Of a stretch of 16,007 bases of DNA, positions 7,844 through 14,982 are shown in pieces. The stretch covers positions 1 through 16,007 of the forward strand of contig CAKULV010000060.1 of NCBI GenBank assembly GCA_934667425.1, in the 5' to 3' direction. The stretch is from an uncultured Kiritimatiellota bacterium. Its GTDB lineage: Bacteria > Verrucomicrobiota > Kiritimatiellia > RFP12 > UBA1067. Position numbers and translations under genes: made by a program. Below the pieces are notes generated by a model. The model ran no database searches and was not told the origin of the DNA. It was given only the letters and a program-made list of their open reading frames with translations. Every line of letters starts with the position of its first letter. Position 1 is the first letter of the stretch.

Positions 7844-7879
7844 AATGCGGCCCTATGCGACGGCCTAATCGCTCGATGC

Positions 7880-7890
7880 TGTGGTATAAT
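7880..7890 (+). promoter_or_regulatory. Extended -10 promoter core for the amidase gene (near-leaderless)
   Basis: TGTGGTATAAT, identical in 11 bases to the divergent serA core, with TATAAT at 7885-7890. Only 9 nt separate it from the ATG at 7900, so transcription should start 1-4 nt before the start codon. No ribosome site can fit in that space. Confidence 0.7.
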
Positions 7891-7899
7891 GCGCACCTC

Positions 7900-8721
7900 A
7901 TGAAAATCGCCTTGACGCAACTGGAAATCGACTGGGAAAATCCAGCCGCAAACGAACGGGCCTGTACCCGGCTCGCCGAGGATGCCGCACGGGCCGGGGC
8001 CGCGCTCATCGTATTCCCCGAATTCACGCTAACGGGCTTCACGCCACGCCCGCGAACCTTCGCCGACACGCCCGAAGCGGCCCCTCAGCTCGGCTTCTTC
8101 CTCGACCTCTCCCACCGTCTTCCCCTCGGCATCGCCTTCGGCTGCATCCGCGCCGCCGAACCCGCCGAGCCGCAAAACAGGCTCGTCGTCGTCCGCAACG
8201 GAGCCATTCTCCTCGACTACGCGAAGATCCACTCCTATTCCTTCGGCGGCGAGACGCGCAACTATTCGCGGGGTTCGGATATCTTCACGACCGCCTTCGA
8301 GGACTTCACGCTCGGCGGCCTCATCTGCTACGACCTCCGTTTCCCCGAAGTGTTCCAGATCGCCGCGCGCACCGCCAACGTCATCCTCGTCATCGGGAAC
8401 TGGCCGGCAGACCGCATCGAGAACTGGTACACGCTTCTCCGCGCACGCGCCCTTGAAACGCAGTGCTACATCATCGGGACCAACCGTGCCGGTTCAGGCG
8501 GAGGCATCGTCTACACCCCCAGCTCGGCAGCCTTCGACCCGACGGGACGGCGTCTCACCCCTTCCGCGAAGGACGAACTCCTTTTCTGCGACATGGATCC
8601 CCGGCTCGTCAAAGACGTACGCGCCGCATTCCCGCTCCGCTCCGACCGCCGCGACGACCTGTATCCTTCGCTAGTCTGCCGCGACTATGCCTTGGCGGCG
8701 ACCCAGAACACCGGCGTGTAG
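7900..8721 (+). CDS. Carbon-nitrogen hydrolase, omega-amidase (YafV/Nit2) type
   Basis: 273 aa from the ATG at 7900. An in-frame ATG at 7855 lies upstream of the promoter core and would add a sequence unrelated to the family, so it is rejected. The nitrilase-superfamily catalytic triad is visible: Glu41 in VFPEFTLTGF, Lys109 in YAKIHSYSFGGE and Cys143 in LICYDLRFPE. The SFGGE stretch and the absence of extra domains match omega-amidases, which hydrolyse 2-oxoglutaramate or 2-oxosuccinamate and salvage products of glutamine transamination; other small amidases cannot be excluded. The protein is cytoplasmic, with no signal peptide. The last 37 bp overlap the convergent bioC gene. Confidence 0.87.
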   Translation: MKIALTQLEIDWENPAANERACTRLAEDAARAGAALIVFPEFTLTGFTPRPRTFADTPEAAPQLGFFLDLSHRLPLGIAFGCIRAAEPAEPQNRLVVVRNGAILLDYAKIHSYSFGGETRNYSRGSDIFTTAFEDFTLGGLICYDLRFPEVFQIAARTANVILVIGNWPADRIENWYTLLRARALETQCYIIGTNRAGSGGGIVYTPSSAAFDPTGRRLTPSAKDELLFCDMDPRLVKDVRAAFPLRSDRRDDLYPSLVCRDYALAATQNTGV

Positions 8722-9428
8722 GTGAGCGGCACACCATGCGAGTCCCGCAACGTCTCGTAGCGAGCAAGGAAGCGTCTCGCATCCCGATACCCTCCCAGCG
8801 CAGGCGTCAATACGCCTGTCCGCTTGAGGTGCCGCAACGCATCAAGCGCCGACGGGAAGGAGAGGCGCACAGTCCGGGCCTCGAAACGCCGAACCGCGAA
8901 CCCGCTCGCCTCAAGCATCTCACGCCAGCGTCCGGCAGCCGGACACGTGAGCGGCTGTCCGCCGCACTGCTCCAGCTCTGCTAGGTTGCCCGCAGAGAAA
9001 GTCGCGGCGGCGAAGAGGCCACACTTCGGCAATGACGCGGCAACCACGCGGAAGAGTCGCTCCGGATCGCGAAGCCACTGGAGGCAGGAGGCTGAAAGGA
9101 CAAGGTCGGTAGGCGGCAACGCCTCCAGCGCATCCAGGTCCGCACACCGGAACATCGTTTGCGGCAAATCAGCAAAGAATTCCGCACAAGTCTCGACGAT
9201 ATCAAGCAACAGCAATGCCTCGCACTTGAATGCCCGCAGGAACGCCCGCGTGAGTAACCCCGTCCCACACCCAAGTTCAACAACGTGCGGGAAGCATGGT
9301 CCGGAGGCTTCCGCACGCAGGGCCTCCACAAGCGCATCTGCCGTATGGCGCTGGACTACGGCCTCATCCGGATAGGTGGCGAAGTGGCGCGCGAAGCGCC
9401 GCGCCGTGGCTGTGCTGTCGGTCTTCAT
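8685..9428 (-). CDS. bioC: Malonyl-ACP O-methyltransferase-like protein (BioC)
   Basis: 247 aa, class I SAM-dependent methyltransferase. The N-terminal RFARHFATYPDEAVVQ matches the BioC family opening. The SAM site is VVELGCGTGLLT (49-60), followed by LLLLDIVETCAE, an LSASCLQWL segment (counterpart of the BioC SNLALQW motif), and HLKRTGV near the C-terminal third. BioC methylates malonyl-ACP to start pimelate synthesis for biotin. The ATG overlaps the thiD stop as ATGA, so it is the distal gene of a coupled pair. No other bio genes are in the window, so the pathway role is inferred from family resemblance; a generic methyltransferase is the alternative. Its 3' end overlaps the convergent amidase gene by 37 bp. 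Confidence 0.8.
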   Translation of the reverse strand: MKTDSTATARRFARHFATYPDEAVVQRHTADALVEALRAEASGPCFPHVVELGCGTGLLTRAFLRAFKCEALLLLDIVETCAEFFADLPQTMFRCADLDALEALPPTDLVLSASCLQWLRDPERLFRVVAASLPKCGLFAAATFSAGNLAELEQCGGQPLTCPAAGRWREMLEASGFAVRRFEARTVRLSFPSALDALRHLKRTGVLTPALGGYRDARRFLARYETLRDSHGVPLTYTPVFWVAAKA

Positions 9429-10270
9429 GTCAAGGGCCGGGCATCCCGCCGCGCCCTTTCCGGCGAACCTGCGTGTTCAACGAATCCGAGCACGCCGCAA
9501 TCGCTTCCCACATAATACGAGCCTGCGATGGCCATGTGGACATATTCCTTTGCCCCGGCCACCGCCGTGCGCAAATCGCGCCCGAGCATCAGTTCCGCCG
9601 CAAGGGCCGCCGCAAGCGAGCATCCCGTTCCGTGGGTGGATACGGGATGATCTATCCAAGGCAGCGTCACCGCATAGAACTCCCTGCCGTCGTAAAGGGT
9701 GTCCTCCGCAGCGGCAAGGTCGCCGACCGCATGCCCGCCCTTCACGAGGACTGCGCAACCGTACGCATCGTACATGCGCATTGCTGCCTCATGCACATCT
9801 GCCCGGCTGGAGATCCGCATTCCTGAAAGGACTTCCGCCTCCGGGATGTTTGGCGTAATGACCGTCGCCAACGGCAACAGTTTCGCCTTTAGCGCCCCCA
9901 GAGCCTCGTCCGCCATCAGCCGTGCGCCGCTCGTGGCCACCATCACAGGATCGATCACCTTCCTTATCTCAGGGTGCGGGGCTATCTTCTCGGCGACCGC
10001 GGCGATGACCTCGGGATCCGAGATCATGCCCGTCTTGAGCGCCGAAATCGCATAGGTCCCGAGAACCGCATCAAGCTGGGCCGACACGAAATCAGCCGGA
10101 ACCTGATGCACAGCCGACACCCCCATGGGGTTCTGCGCGGTAAGGGCGGCAAACACCGTGCAGCCATGGACTCCATATGAGTGGAATGCGCGCAGATCTG
10201 CCTGGACGCCGGCATTCCCCCCAGAATCGCTCCCCGCAATGGTAAGGCAGCAATGCTTCACGTCACTCAT
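9425..10270 (-). CDS. thiD: Hydroxymethylpyrimidine (phosphate) kinase
   Basis: 281 aa from the ATG at 10270; an in-frame TTG at 10315 would add 15 residues that are not family-like. The ribokinase-fold ThiD signature is clear: LTIAGSDSGGNAGVQAD near the N-terminus, ALTAQNPMGV, LKTGM, DPVMVATSG, TPNIPEAEVL and the C-terminal anion-hole/catalytic motif THGTGCSLAAALAAEL. It phosphorylates HMP and HMP-phosphate in the pyrimidine branch of thiamine synthesis or salvage. No TPP riboswitch is seen in the 45-bp gap after the SGNH gene. It overlaps bioC by 4 bp. The HGTGC Cys is shared by many ThiD proteins. Confidence 0.93.
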   Translation of the reverse strand: MSDVKHCCLTIAGSDSGGNAGVQADLRAFHSYGVHGCTVFAALTAQNPMGVSAVHQVPADFVSAQLDAVLGTYAISALKTGMISDPEVIAAVAEKIAPHPEIRKVIDPVMVATSGARLMADEALGALKAKLLPLATVITPNIPEAEVLSGMRISSRADVHEAAMRMYDAYGCAVLVKGGHAVGDLAAAEDTLYDGREFYAVTLPWIDHPVSTHGTGCSLAAALAAELMLGRDLRTAVAGAKEYVHMAIAGSYYVGSDCGVLGFVEHAGSPERARRDARPLT

Positions 10271-10315
10271 GGAAGCCCCATACACCCCGCATGGACAATA
10301 GATGCCGCGGCTCAA

Positions 10316-11791
10316 TCACTTGCCGCAGATCTTCTTGAAATACGGCAACACCGACGGCAGCCAGATTTCCCTGTAGCCAGCCGCGTTCGGATGGCAGTGA
10401 TCGGGCATCCATTTTACGTTATCGCCCTTCTCGTCCAGGAACTTGGCGTTGAAATCGACCCAAATGACATTCTCTCCATCCGCATAGCCCTTGATTATGG
10501 CGTTCGCCGCCTCGTTGTTGACGCGATTGGGATGGTCTGCCTTGTCGCCGAACGGGAAGATCGGAAGAAGCATCACCTTCGCCTGAGGCTGTTTCCTGGC
10601 GATCATGGCAAGTATCTCCTTGATGCCGGCGGCAATGGCCTCTGGCTTATCCTTGCGATGCCAGGTGTTGTTCGTGCCTATCATGAGCATGATGCACTTC
10701 GCCCGATACCCGTCAAGCTCGCCGTTCCCGCCGCGCCAGATAAGCTGCTCCGTGCGGTCGCCAGAATAGCCGGCGTTAAGCACCGTGTAGGTCTTGCGCA
10801 GTTCCTCAAGGGAATCGGCGCCAGACTTGTCCCAGCCATGCGTTATCGAATCGCCGAAGAGGACAATGTCGAATTCCCCGCCGGATGCGCAGATCTCATT
10901 GCGGTTGTGCAGCAGGCGATCGAGCCACCAGTCTTTCGCGCCATAGCCCTCGGCCCTGATGCGTGAAGCGGGATAGACGGATATGGGCTGGTCCATGCGC
11001 ACATTTTCCCGGCGAACGAAAGGCGCATAGCGATTGGCGGGGGCGGGGAGTTTGCCGTCGGACAGCGCATAGTCGATGTACGGCTTGACTGCCGAGTACC
11101 AGATCTCATAGCCTGCGCCATTGGGATGCAGACGGTCCGGGAACAGCTCCTGCGTGAGGATGCCGTCATACGTGAGGAACTGGTCGTTGAAGTCGCACCA
11201 GAATATCCGCTTGCCGTCCGCGAACTTCTGTATCTCCTTGTTGACGATCTCGTTGCGCTTTCGGCACGCATCGTTCATGTCGCGTCCGCGCGGAAAGATC
11301 GCGGTAAGGACAACCGTGGCTTTCGGCTGCTTGGCGCAGATCGTGTTCAATATCTCCCGGATGCCGAGGATCGTATCGACCGGAGGTTCCTTCTCGAACG
11401 GGAAATGCCCTGAATTGTTCGTGCCGATCATGAGCAGCACGCACTTCGCCTCGTACCCATCCAGTTCCCGGCCATCCCTGAGACGCCACAGCACATGCTC
11501 CGTGCGGTCGGCGGACGTGCCGAGGTCGAGCATCTTCATGTCGCCGTCGCCAAAGTACTTTGCGAGCTGGCCTTTGCCGTTCGTCTCCCAGAAGTGCGTG
11601 ATGGAGTCGCCTATGAACACCACCTTCGCCCCGCCATTGGTGACAACCCCCATCTTATCATGATGGCGGCGCATCTGCCAGCAGTTGGGGTCGCCATCCC
11701 AGGCAGTAGGCGTTACCGAGCGTATTGCCGCAAACGCAGTTGAGATTGATATGGCGCAGATTCCAGCAAGGATATGTCTATTGGCTTTCAT
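10316..11791 (-). CDS. Secreted tandem-domain SGNH/GDSL hydrolase
   Basis: 491 aa from the ATG at 11791, where a signal peptide begins (MKANRHILAGICAISISTAFA); in-frame codons back to 11908 lie upstream of the promoter core. Two complete SGNH esterase domains follow one another. Domain 1 (~50-245) has GDSITHFW with Ser63, GTSADRTEHVLWRL, IGTNN (122-126) and DRLHPN with Asp219/His222. Domain 2 (~295-490) has GDSITHGW with Ser315, GYSGDRTEQLIWR, IGTNN (371-375) and DHCHPN with Asp464/His467. Both retain the full Ser-Gly-Asn-His set and resemble platelet-activating-factor acetylhydrolase-like acyl esterases. The likely role is deacylation of carbohydrates outside the cytoplasm; the substrate is unknown. 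The gene overlaps the end of the phosphatase gene by 14 bp and has its own promoter core. Confidence 0.9.
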   Translation of the reverse strand: MKANRHILAGICAISISTAFAAIRSVTPTAWDGDPNCWQMRRHHDKMGVVTNGGAKVVFIGDSITHFWETNGKGQLAKYFGDGDMKMLDLGTSADRTEHVLWRLRDGRELDGYEAKCVLLMIGTNNSGHFPFEKEPPVDTILGIREILNTICAKQPKATVVLTAIFPRGRDMNDACRKRNEIVNKEIQKFADGKRIFWCDFNDQFLTYDGILTQELFPDRLHPNGAGYEIWYSAVKPYIDYALSDGKLPAPANRYAPFVRRENVRMDQPISVYPASRIRAEGYGAKDWWLDRLLHNRNEICASGGEFDIVLFGDSITHGWDKSGADSLEELRKTYTVLNAGYSGDRTEQLIWRGGNGELDGYRAKCIMLMIGTNNTWHRKDKPEAIAAGIKEILAMIARKQPQAKVMLLPIFPFGDKADHPNRVNNEAANAIIKGYADGENVIWVDFNAKFLDEKGDNVKWMPDHCHPNAAGYREIWLPSVLPYFKKICGK

Positions 11792-12263
11792 GTCTGGAAT
11801 TATACCACACACGACCATCCATAGCCATAGCCAATGCCAGGGCTTCACACCCTTCGGCAATGTCGTCATAGGTCTCGTCGAAATTGCCGGTGTACCATGG
11901 ATCGGCAATATCCCTCGTCTTCCCGGCGAATTCCAATAGCATGTGTATCTTCTGACGGTCGTCAGGATAGACGAGCCGCTTCAGATCTGCGATGTTGTAG
12001 GCATCCATCCCTATGAGGAGGTCATATCCACGCGCCTTTGCCGCCGTAAGGAGCCACGCCTTGCGCGGCGCAAATGGGATGCCTTTTTCGCGTAGCTTGG
12101 CGCGTGTGCCCGAATGGATGTCGCTGCCGATCTCGTCCGTGTGCAGCGCGGCGGATTCGATTTCGATGTCCGTGCGCCCCGCCCTGCGAACGAGATCCTT
12201 CATGACGAACTCCGCCATCGGCGAGCGGCAGATGTTCCCATGGCAAAGAAAAAGAATTTTCAT
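11778..12263 (-). CDS. Low-molecular-weight protein-tyrosine phosphatase
   Basis: 161 aa, the usual LMW-PTP length. Starting at the ATG at 12263 places the P-loop right at the N-terminus: LFLCHGNICRSPMAE with Cys7 and Arg13 (CX5R). The general-acid loop DPWYTG carries Asp121. In bacteria these enzymes dephosphorylate tyrosine kinases and other proteins, often linked to surface polysaccharide export, or act on small phosphoesters. An upstream in-frame ATG at 12281 would add six residues. The last 14 bp overlap the SGNH hydrolase start, so the two genes may also be co-transcribed. The group II intron lies about 65 bp upstream, on the same strand. Confidence 0.92.
   Translation of the reverse strand: MKILFLCHGNICRSPMAEFVMKDLVRRAGRTDIEIESAALHTDEIGSDIHSGTRAKLREKGIPFAPRKAWLLTAAKARGYDLLIGMDAYNIADLKRLVYPDDRQKIHMLLEFAGKTRDIADPWYTGNFDETYDDIAEGCEALALAMAMDGRVWYNSRHESQ
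11799..11809 (-). promoter_or_regulatory. Extended -10 promoter core for the SGNH hydrolase (leaderless)
   Basis: Minus-strand TGTGGTATAAT with TATAAT at 11804-11799 lies inside the 3' end of the phosphatase gene. Only 7 nt (TCCAGAC) lie between it and the ATG at 11791, so the predicted start of transcription coincides with the start codon. Confidence 0.7.
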
Positions 12264-12301
12264 GGCTATATGTCCATCCATTTCGCCTCAACCCAACATC
12301 A

Positions 12302-12323
12302 TATGCACTCTATCTTATGCACT
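12302..12323. repeat. Short direct repeat beside the intron 3' end
   Basis: TATGCACT occurs at 12302-12309 and 12316-12323, a 14-bp period, in the gap between the phosphatase start and the intron. A TATGAT hexamer on the minus strand (12303-12298) could be a weak -10 for the phosphatase gene. The repeat may be a regulator site or chance. Confidence 0.35.
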
Positions 12324-12375
12324 GGGGCGTAGAGTAGAGCGAGACGCCCCCGCAGGGTACGTCCGCCCCCTCATC

Positions 12376-12408
<33 letters not shown>

Positions 12409-12430
12409 ACCGTGTGGAACATTTGACATA

Positions 12431-13792
12431 TCACTTCCGCCTCCATCGAAGCATGTGCAACCCCATCGCCTGTAGTTCTTGGAAGAAGTTCGGTGCGTAT
12501 TTCAGCACATAGCCCCTTTGGCTCTTCCTGTTGAAGTGAAGGTACAGGCGGTTGCGCACGTACCAGTTCACCTTGTTGAACATCCGAGCCGGATATCCGC
12601 ATTGGAAGTAGTTGTCCCAGCCGACAAGGATTTTGTTGACCCTCTGCACAATCTCCTCGTTCTTCACGGGCTTCATGATGCTGAGTGTCTGTTCCTTGAC
12701 CTTCGTGCAAACCTTTTTGACCGATTTCATCGACGGGCCGAAGGTCAGATACCTCCCATCCCCGTAATGGGTTCTCACGTATCGGAACTCGTAGCCGAGG
12801 AATCCGAGAGCGGTCTTGTCAGCCTTCATGTCCAAGACTTTCGTCTTGTCCCTGTTCACCACGAGCCCGAACCGGCCTTCAAGTTCGCTTTCAATCTTCC
12901 GCACAAACTCCCCCTGCAGTTTCCTCGCAAGAATCACGAAGTCGTCCGCGTAGCGGACAATCGACATGACTTGGTTCGTTCCCTTGGCGACCAACGCGGC
13001 ACACGTCTCGAACCAATGCAGGTAGATGTTCGACAGAAGAGGCGAGATGACGCCTCCTTGCGGAGTGCCCCTGCCCTTGGGATTCTTCTTCACGCCGTTC
13101 GGTTCGACAATCGTGGACTTCAGCCATTGGCGTATGAGCGCCAGAACACTTCCGTCCGTGATCCGCTTGCGCAGGGCGAGGAAGAGCTTGTCGTGCGGTA
13201 TCGTATCGAAGTAGCTCGACAGGTCGGCATCGTAGACTTCCGTCTTGCCGTCCTTGATTTCCGCCGCGATTCGCTCAACCGCCATCTTCGCGTTCCTGTT
13301 CGGCCTGAATCCGTACGAGCAGTCGTGGAAGTCGGCTTCGAATATCGGTTCGACGATCAGTTTCAGCGCGGCCTGCACAACCCTGTCCTTGATGGTCGGG
13401 ATGCCAAGCGGTCGCAGTTTGCCGTTCGCCTTCTCGATGTAAGTCCGTTTCACGGGACTTGCCCTGTAGGTCTTGTCCTTGAGTTCCCGCAGGATGTTCC
13501 CAAGGAAGACCTTCACGCCTTCCGCGTCGTGCTCGATTTGCCAAAACGACACCCCGTCAACGCCAGGCGCACCTTGATTGGCTCGCACGGTCTCGTAGGC
13601 GCATTTCAGCACGTCCTCCCTCAGCAGTTGCCCATACAGGCAGTAGAATTTGAACTGTGGCTCCTCCTTTGCCTTCCGTGACAGCTTCTCCCTCAAAAGC
13701 GCAATCTTCGGATAGCGCGGCAGCCCGTGCTTGCGCACGATTGCCGCGATTTCCTCGTCCGTATAAGATTTCTCAATCAATCTGGTCTGCAC
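12431..13792 (-). CDS. ltrA: Group II intron reverse transcriptase/maturase
   Basis: 453 aa, starting with GTG at 13792 (MQTRL-type N-terminus as in relatives). RT motifs in order: GAPGVDGVSF (74-83), KLRPLGIPTIKDRVVQAAL (125-143), CSYGFRPNRN (158-167), YDADLSSYFDTIPH with Asp190 (187-200), GTPQGGVISPLLSNIYL (242-258), the active site YADD (281-284) and FLGYEF (331-336). The thumb/maturase domain X has VNKILVGWDNYF (385-396). The protein ends shortly afterwards in a basic tail with no HNH endonuclease, as in several bacterial lineages that insert without second-strand cleavage. It promotes splicing and retrohoming of its own intron. All catalytic residues appear intact, so it may be active. 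Confidence 0.95.
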   Translation of the reverse strand: MQTRLIEKSYTDEEIAAIVRKHGLPRYPKIALLREKLSRKAKEEPQFKFYCLYGQLLREDVLKCAYETVRANQGAPGVDGVSFWQIEHDAEGVKVFLGNILRELKDKTYRASPVKRTYIEKANGKLRPLGIPTIKDRVVQAALKLIVEPIFEADFHDCSYGFRPNRNAKMAVERIAAEIKDGKTEVYDADLSSYFDTIPHDKLFLALRKRITDGSVLALIRQWLKSTIVEPNGVKKNPKGRGTPQGGVISPLLSNIYLHWFETCAALVAKGTNQVMSIVRYADDFVILARKLQGEFVRKIESELEGRFGLVVNRDKTKVLDMKADKTALGFLGYEFRYVRTHYGDGRYLTFGPSMKSVKKVCTKVKEQTLSIMKPVKNEEIVQRVNKILVGWDNYFQCGYPARMFNKVNWYVRNRLYLHFNRKSQRGYVLKYAPNFFQELQAMGLHMLRWRRK

Positions 13793-14236
13793 CTTTTCGT
13801 TCGAAACATCCCTTTTTCACGCAGAGACCCTTCGCTCCACGGTCATTACCCGCTTCCCCGCTACTATGGCCTCGTCCGACTCCTCGCTTCGCTTTCGCTA
13901 CCGCGAGGTCTCCCGAGTTCCCTATCTGAACTTTCCGAACACGCGATCCTCCTATGTCCCGCCGCGTTTCGACTACCCAAGTCGATTCGATAGTCTCCTG
14001 TTGGCTTCATGATGTCAGAACACTGGCCACGCGGAACTTTAGTAACGAGACTTTACGAAAGAGATTCACTTGCGTTATCGCTTATCCGTTCGTCCGGCGA
14101 GACTCGCGCACATCGGTCGCCCTCTGCACGCCCCGCCTTCCTAACTGTACGTCGACTTCTTTACAGTAATGATTCCTTTCATTCATTTAGTTCAACCGAG
14201 TTTTGCTCGGCGTACCTGACCCCATTGTTGATTCTT
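13793..14236 (-). other. Non-coding stretch: intron 5' ribozyme region and vapC 3' flank
   Basis: No convincing gene lies here. The part below about 14129 holds the putative intron domains I-III upstream of the RT (many GNRA-like and paired segments such as GGGAACTCGGGAGACC on the minus strand). The part 14130-14236 is the flank after vapC. It includes a small hairpin CCGAG-CAAAA-CTCGG at 14196-14210 (minus strand) that is only weakly terminator-like because no T-run follows. Confidence 0.6.
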
Positions 14237-14641
14237 TCATTTCGGGTCGCCTTGAACTGTGGAGTAGAGCCTCACCTTCCAAGGTGATTTCAGTTTCTTG
14301 AAATGGTCATCAGCCGTCAGAATCGCCAGATCGTTCGCCCGCGCTGTCGCCGCAATGATTGCATCCGGCAACTTCATTCCATTACGCTTGCGGGCGTTCA
14401 CGACAAGTTGCGTGAACATCGGGTCATCAGACGGCACGTCGTAAACATGGATGCGAGACCTGAATGCCTGATAAAGCTGCAGATCTTCTTCCCCAAGTCT
14501 CGGAAATGAGAAATACTCCAGCTCGGAAATTATCGACGTGGCTATGAAATCAGCATCAGCAAGAAGAGAGACCAGTTCCGCATTGCCCTTAAGGAACTGG
14601 ATGATTGCGTTTGTATCGAGAAGGTATCCGTTACCATTCAT
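14237..14641 (-). CDS. vapC: PIN-domain ribonuclease toxin, VapC family
   Basis: 134 aa from the ATG at 14641 (a GTG directly before it is also possible), with AGAGGG upstream. The PIN-domain acidic residues are in place: Asp9 in LLDTNAII, Glu40 in SIISELEYF, Asp93 in MKLPDAIIAATA and Asp111/112 in LTADDHF. VapC toxins are Mg-dependent RNases that cut tRNA or rRNA and halt translation when the antitoxin is lost. The start overlaps the end of the antitoxin gene by 11 bp, the usual coupled arrangement. The base composition appears lower in GC than the flanking housekeeping genes, in keeping with mobile origin. Confidence 0.92.
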   Translation of the reverse strand: MNGNGYLLDTNAIIQFLKGNAELVSLLADADFIATSIISELEYFSFPRLGEEDLQLYQAFRSRIHVYDVPSDDPMFTQLVVNARKRNGMKLPDAIIAATARANDLAILTADDHFKKLKSPWKVRLYSTVQGDPK

Positions 14642-14840
14642 CACGCAACGCCCTCTGCTCTTTTACGGCGTCACCCTTCCAGCGCAACTTCCCGACGACA
14701 TCCGAGAAGTCATACCTTGGCTTCTTCTCATCGGCGACCGTATAGACTATTACCTTGCAGACGCATTGCGAGTACTCCTTCGGCACCTCGAATGACACGC
14801 GGTTCCGCTTTGGGCGGACAATTCTCTCAAGCACTGGCAT
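14631..14840 (-). CDS. vapB: VapB-like antitoxin
   Basis: 69 aa directly upstream of and overlapping vapC. The C-terminal part (FSDVVGKLRWKGDAVKEQR) resembles the toxin-binding tails of small VapB-type antitoxins. The N-terminal part (VRPKRNRVSFEVPKEY) is short and basic and could form the DNA-binding/dimer domain, but I cannot name its fold. A GGGAAA ribosome site and an extended -10 promoter precede it. Such antitoxins bind and block the PIN nuclease and usually repress their own promoter. The call rests mainly on position, size and tail. Confidence 0.82.
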   Translation of the reverse strand: MPVLERIVRPKRNRVSFEVPKEYSQCVCKVIVYTVADEKKPRYDFSDVVGKLRWKGDAVKEQRALRDEW

Positions 14841-14870
14841 TTTCGTTTCCCATAACGCTTTAACGGCACA

Positions 14871-14879
14871 ATTATACCA
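14871..14879 (-). promoter_or_regulatory. Extended -10 promoter core for vapBC
   Basis: Minus-strand TGGTATAAT with TATAAT at 14876-14871, preceded by TTT rather than the TGT of the other three cores. It predicts a leader of about 24 nt before the vapB ATG. The weak -35 candidate (TTGTTG, 17-nt spacer) would lie inside the preceding PFOR terminator. Confidence 0.68.
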
Positions 14880-14909
14880 AAACGAAGGCGCGGCAACAAG
14901 TGCCGCGCC
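14880..14909 (-). terminator. Intrinsic terminator of the PFOR gene
   Basis: On the minus strand GGCGCGGCA (14909-14901) pairs perfectly with TGCCGCGCC (14895-14887) around loop CTTGT, followed by TTCGTTTT. The 9-bp GC-rich stem and T-rich tail are typical of Rho-independent termination. The tail runs directly into the vapBC promoter core. Confidence 0.85.
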
Positions 14910-14954
14910 CCGTTTGCGGTCAACCCTCCTTCGCGCCTAACGGCGGCTGTGGAG

Positions 14955-14982
14955 GCTGAGCGAAACTTACATTTCGCTCAGC
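14955..14982. repeat. 11-bp inverted repeat across the PFOR stop codon
   Basis: GCTGAGCGAAA (14955-14965) and TTTCGCTCAGC (14972-14982) are perfect inverted arms with a 6-nt loop that contains the TAA stop codon. It lies 46 nt before the intrinsic terminator. In the mRNA the last four sense codons would be inside the stem. There is no T-run after it. Confidence 0.75.

Noticed and set aside
7833..7890. ATTATACCAC / GTGGTATAAT as an inverted repeat binding one regulator
   Set aside because: The two arms are explained as the two divergent -10 promoter cores; the same core occurs singly at two other genes.
10271..10315. TTG-initiated N-terminal extension of thiD
   Set aside because: The 15 extra residues do not resemble ThiD, and the ATG at 10270 places the AGSDSGG motif at the usual distance.
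12479..13681. 400-codon open frame antisense to the reverse transcriptase
   Set aside because: The minus-strand frame carries every RT motif including YADD; the plus-strand product has no recognisable domain.
14196..14210. Terminator after vapC
   Set aside because: The stem is only 5 bp and the following bases (TTGAACTAAA) are not a T-run, so I mention it only as a weak hairpin.
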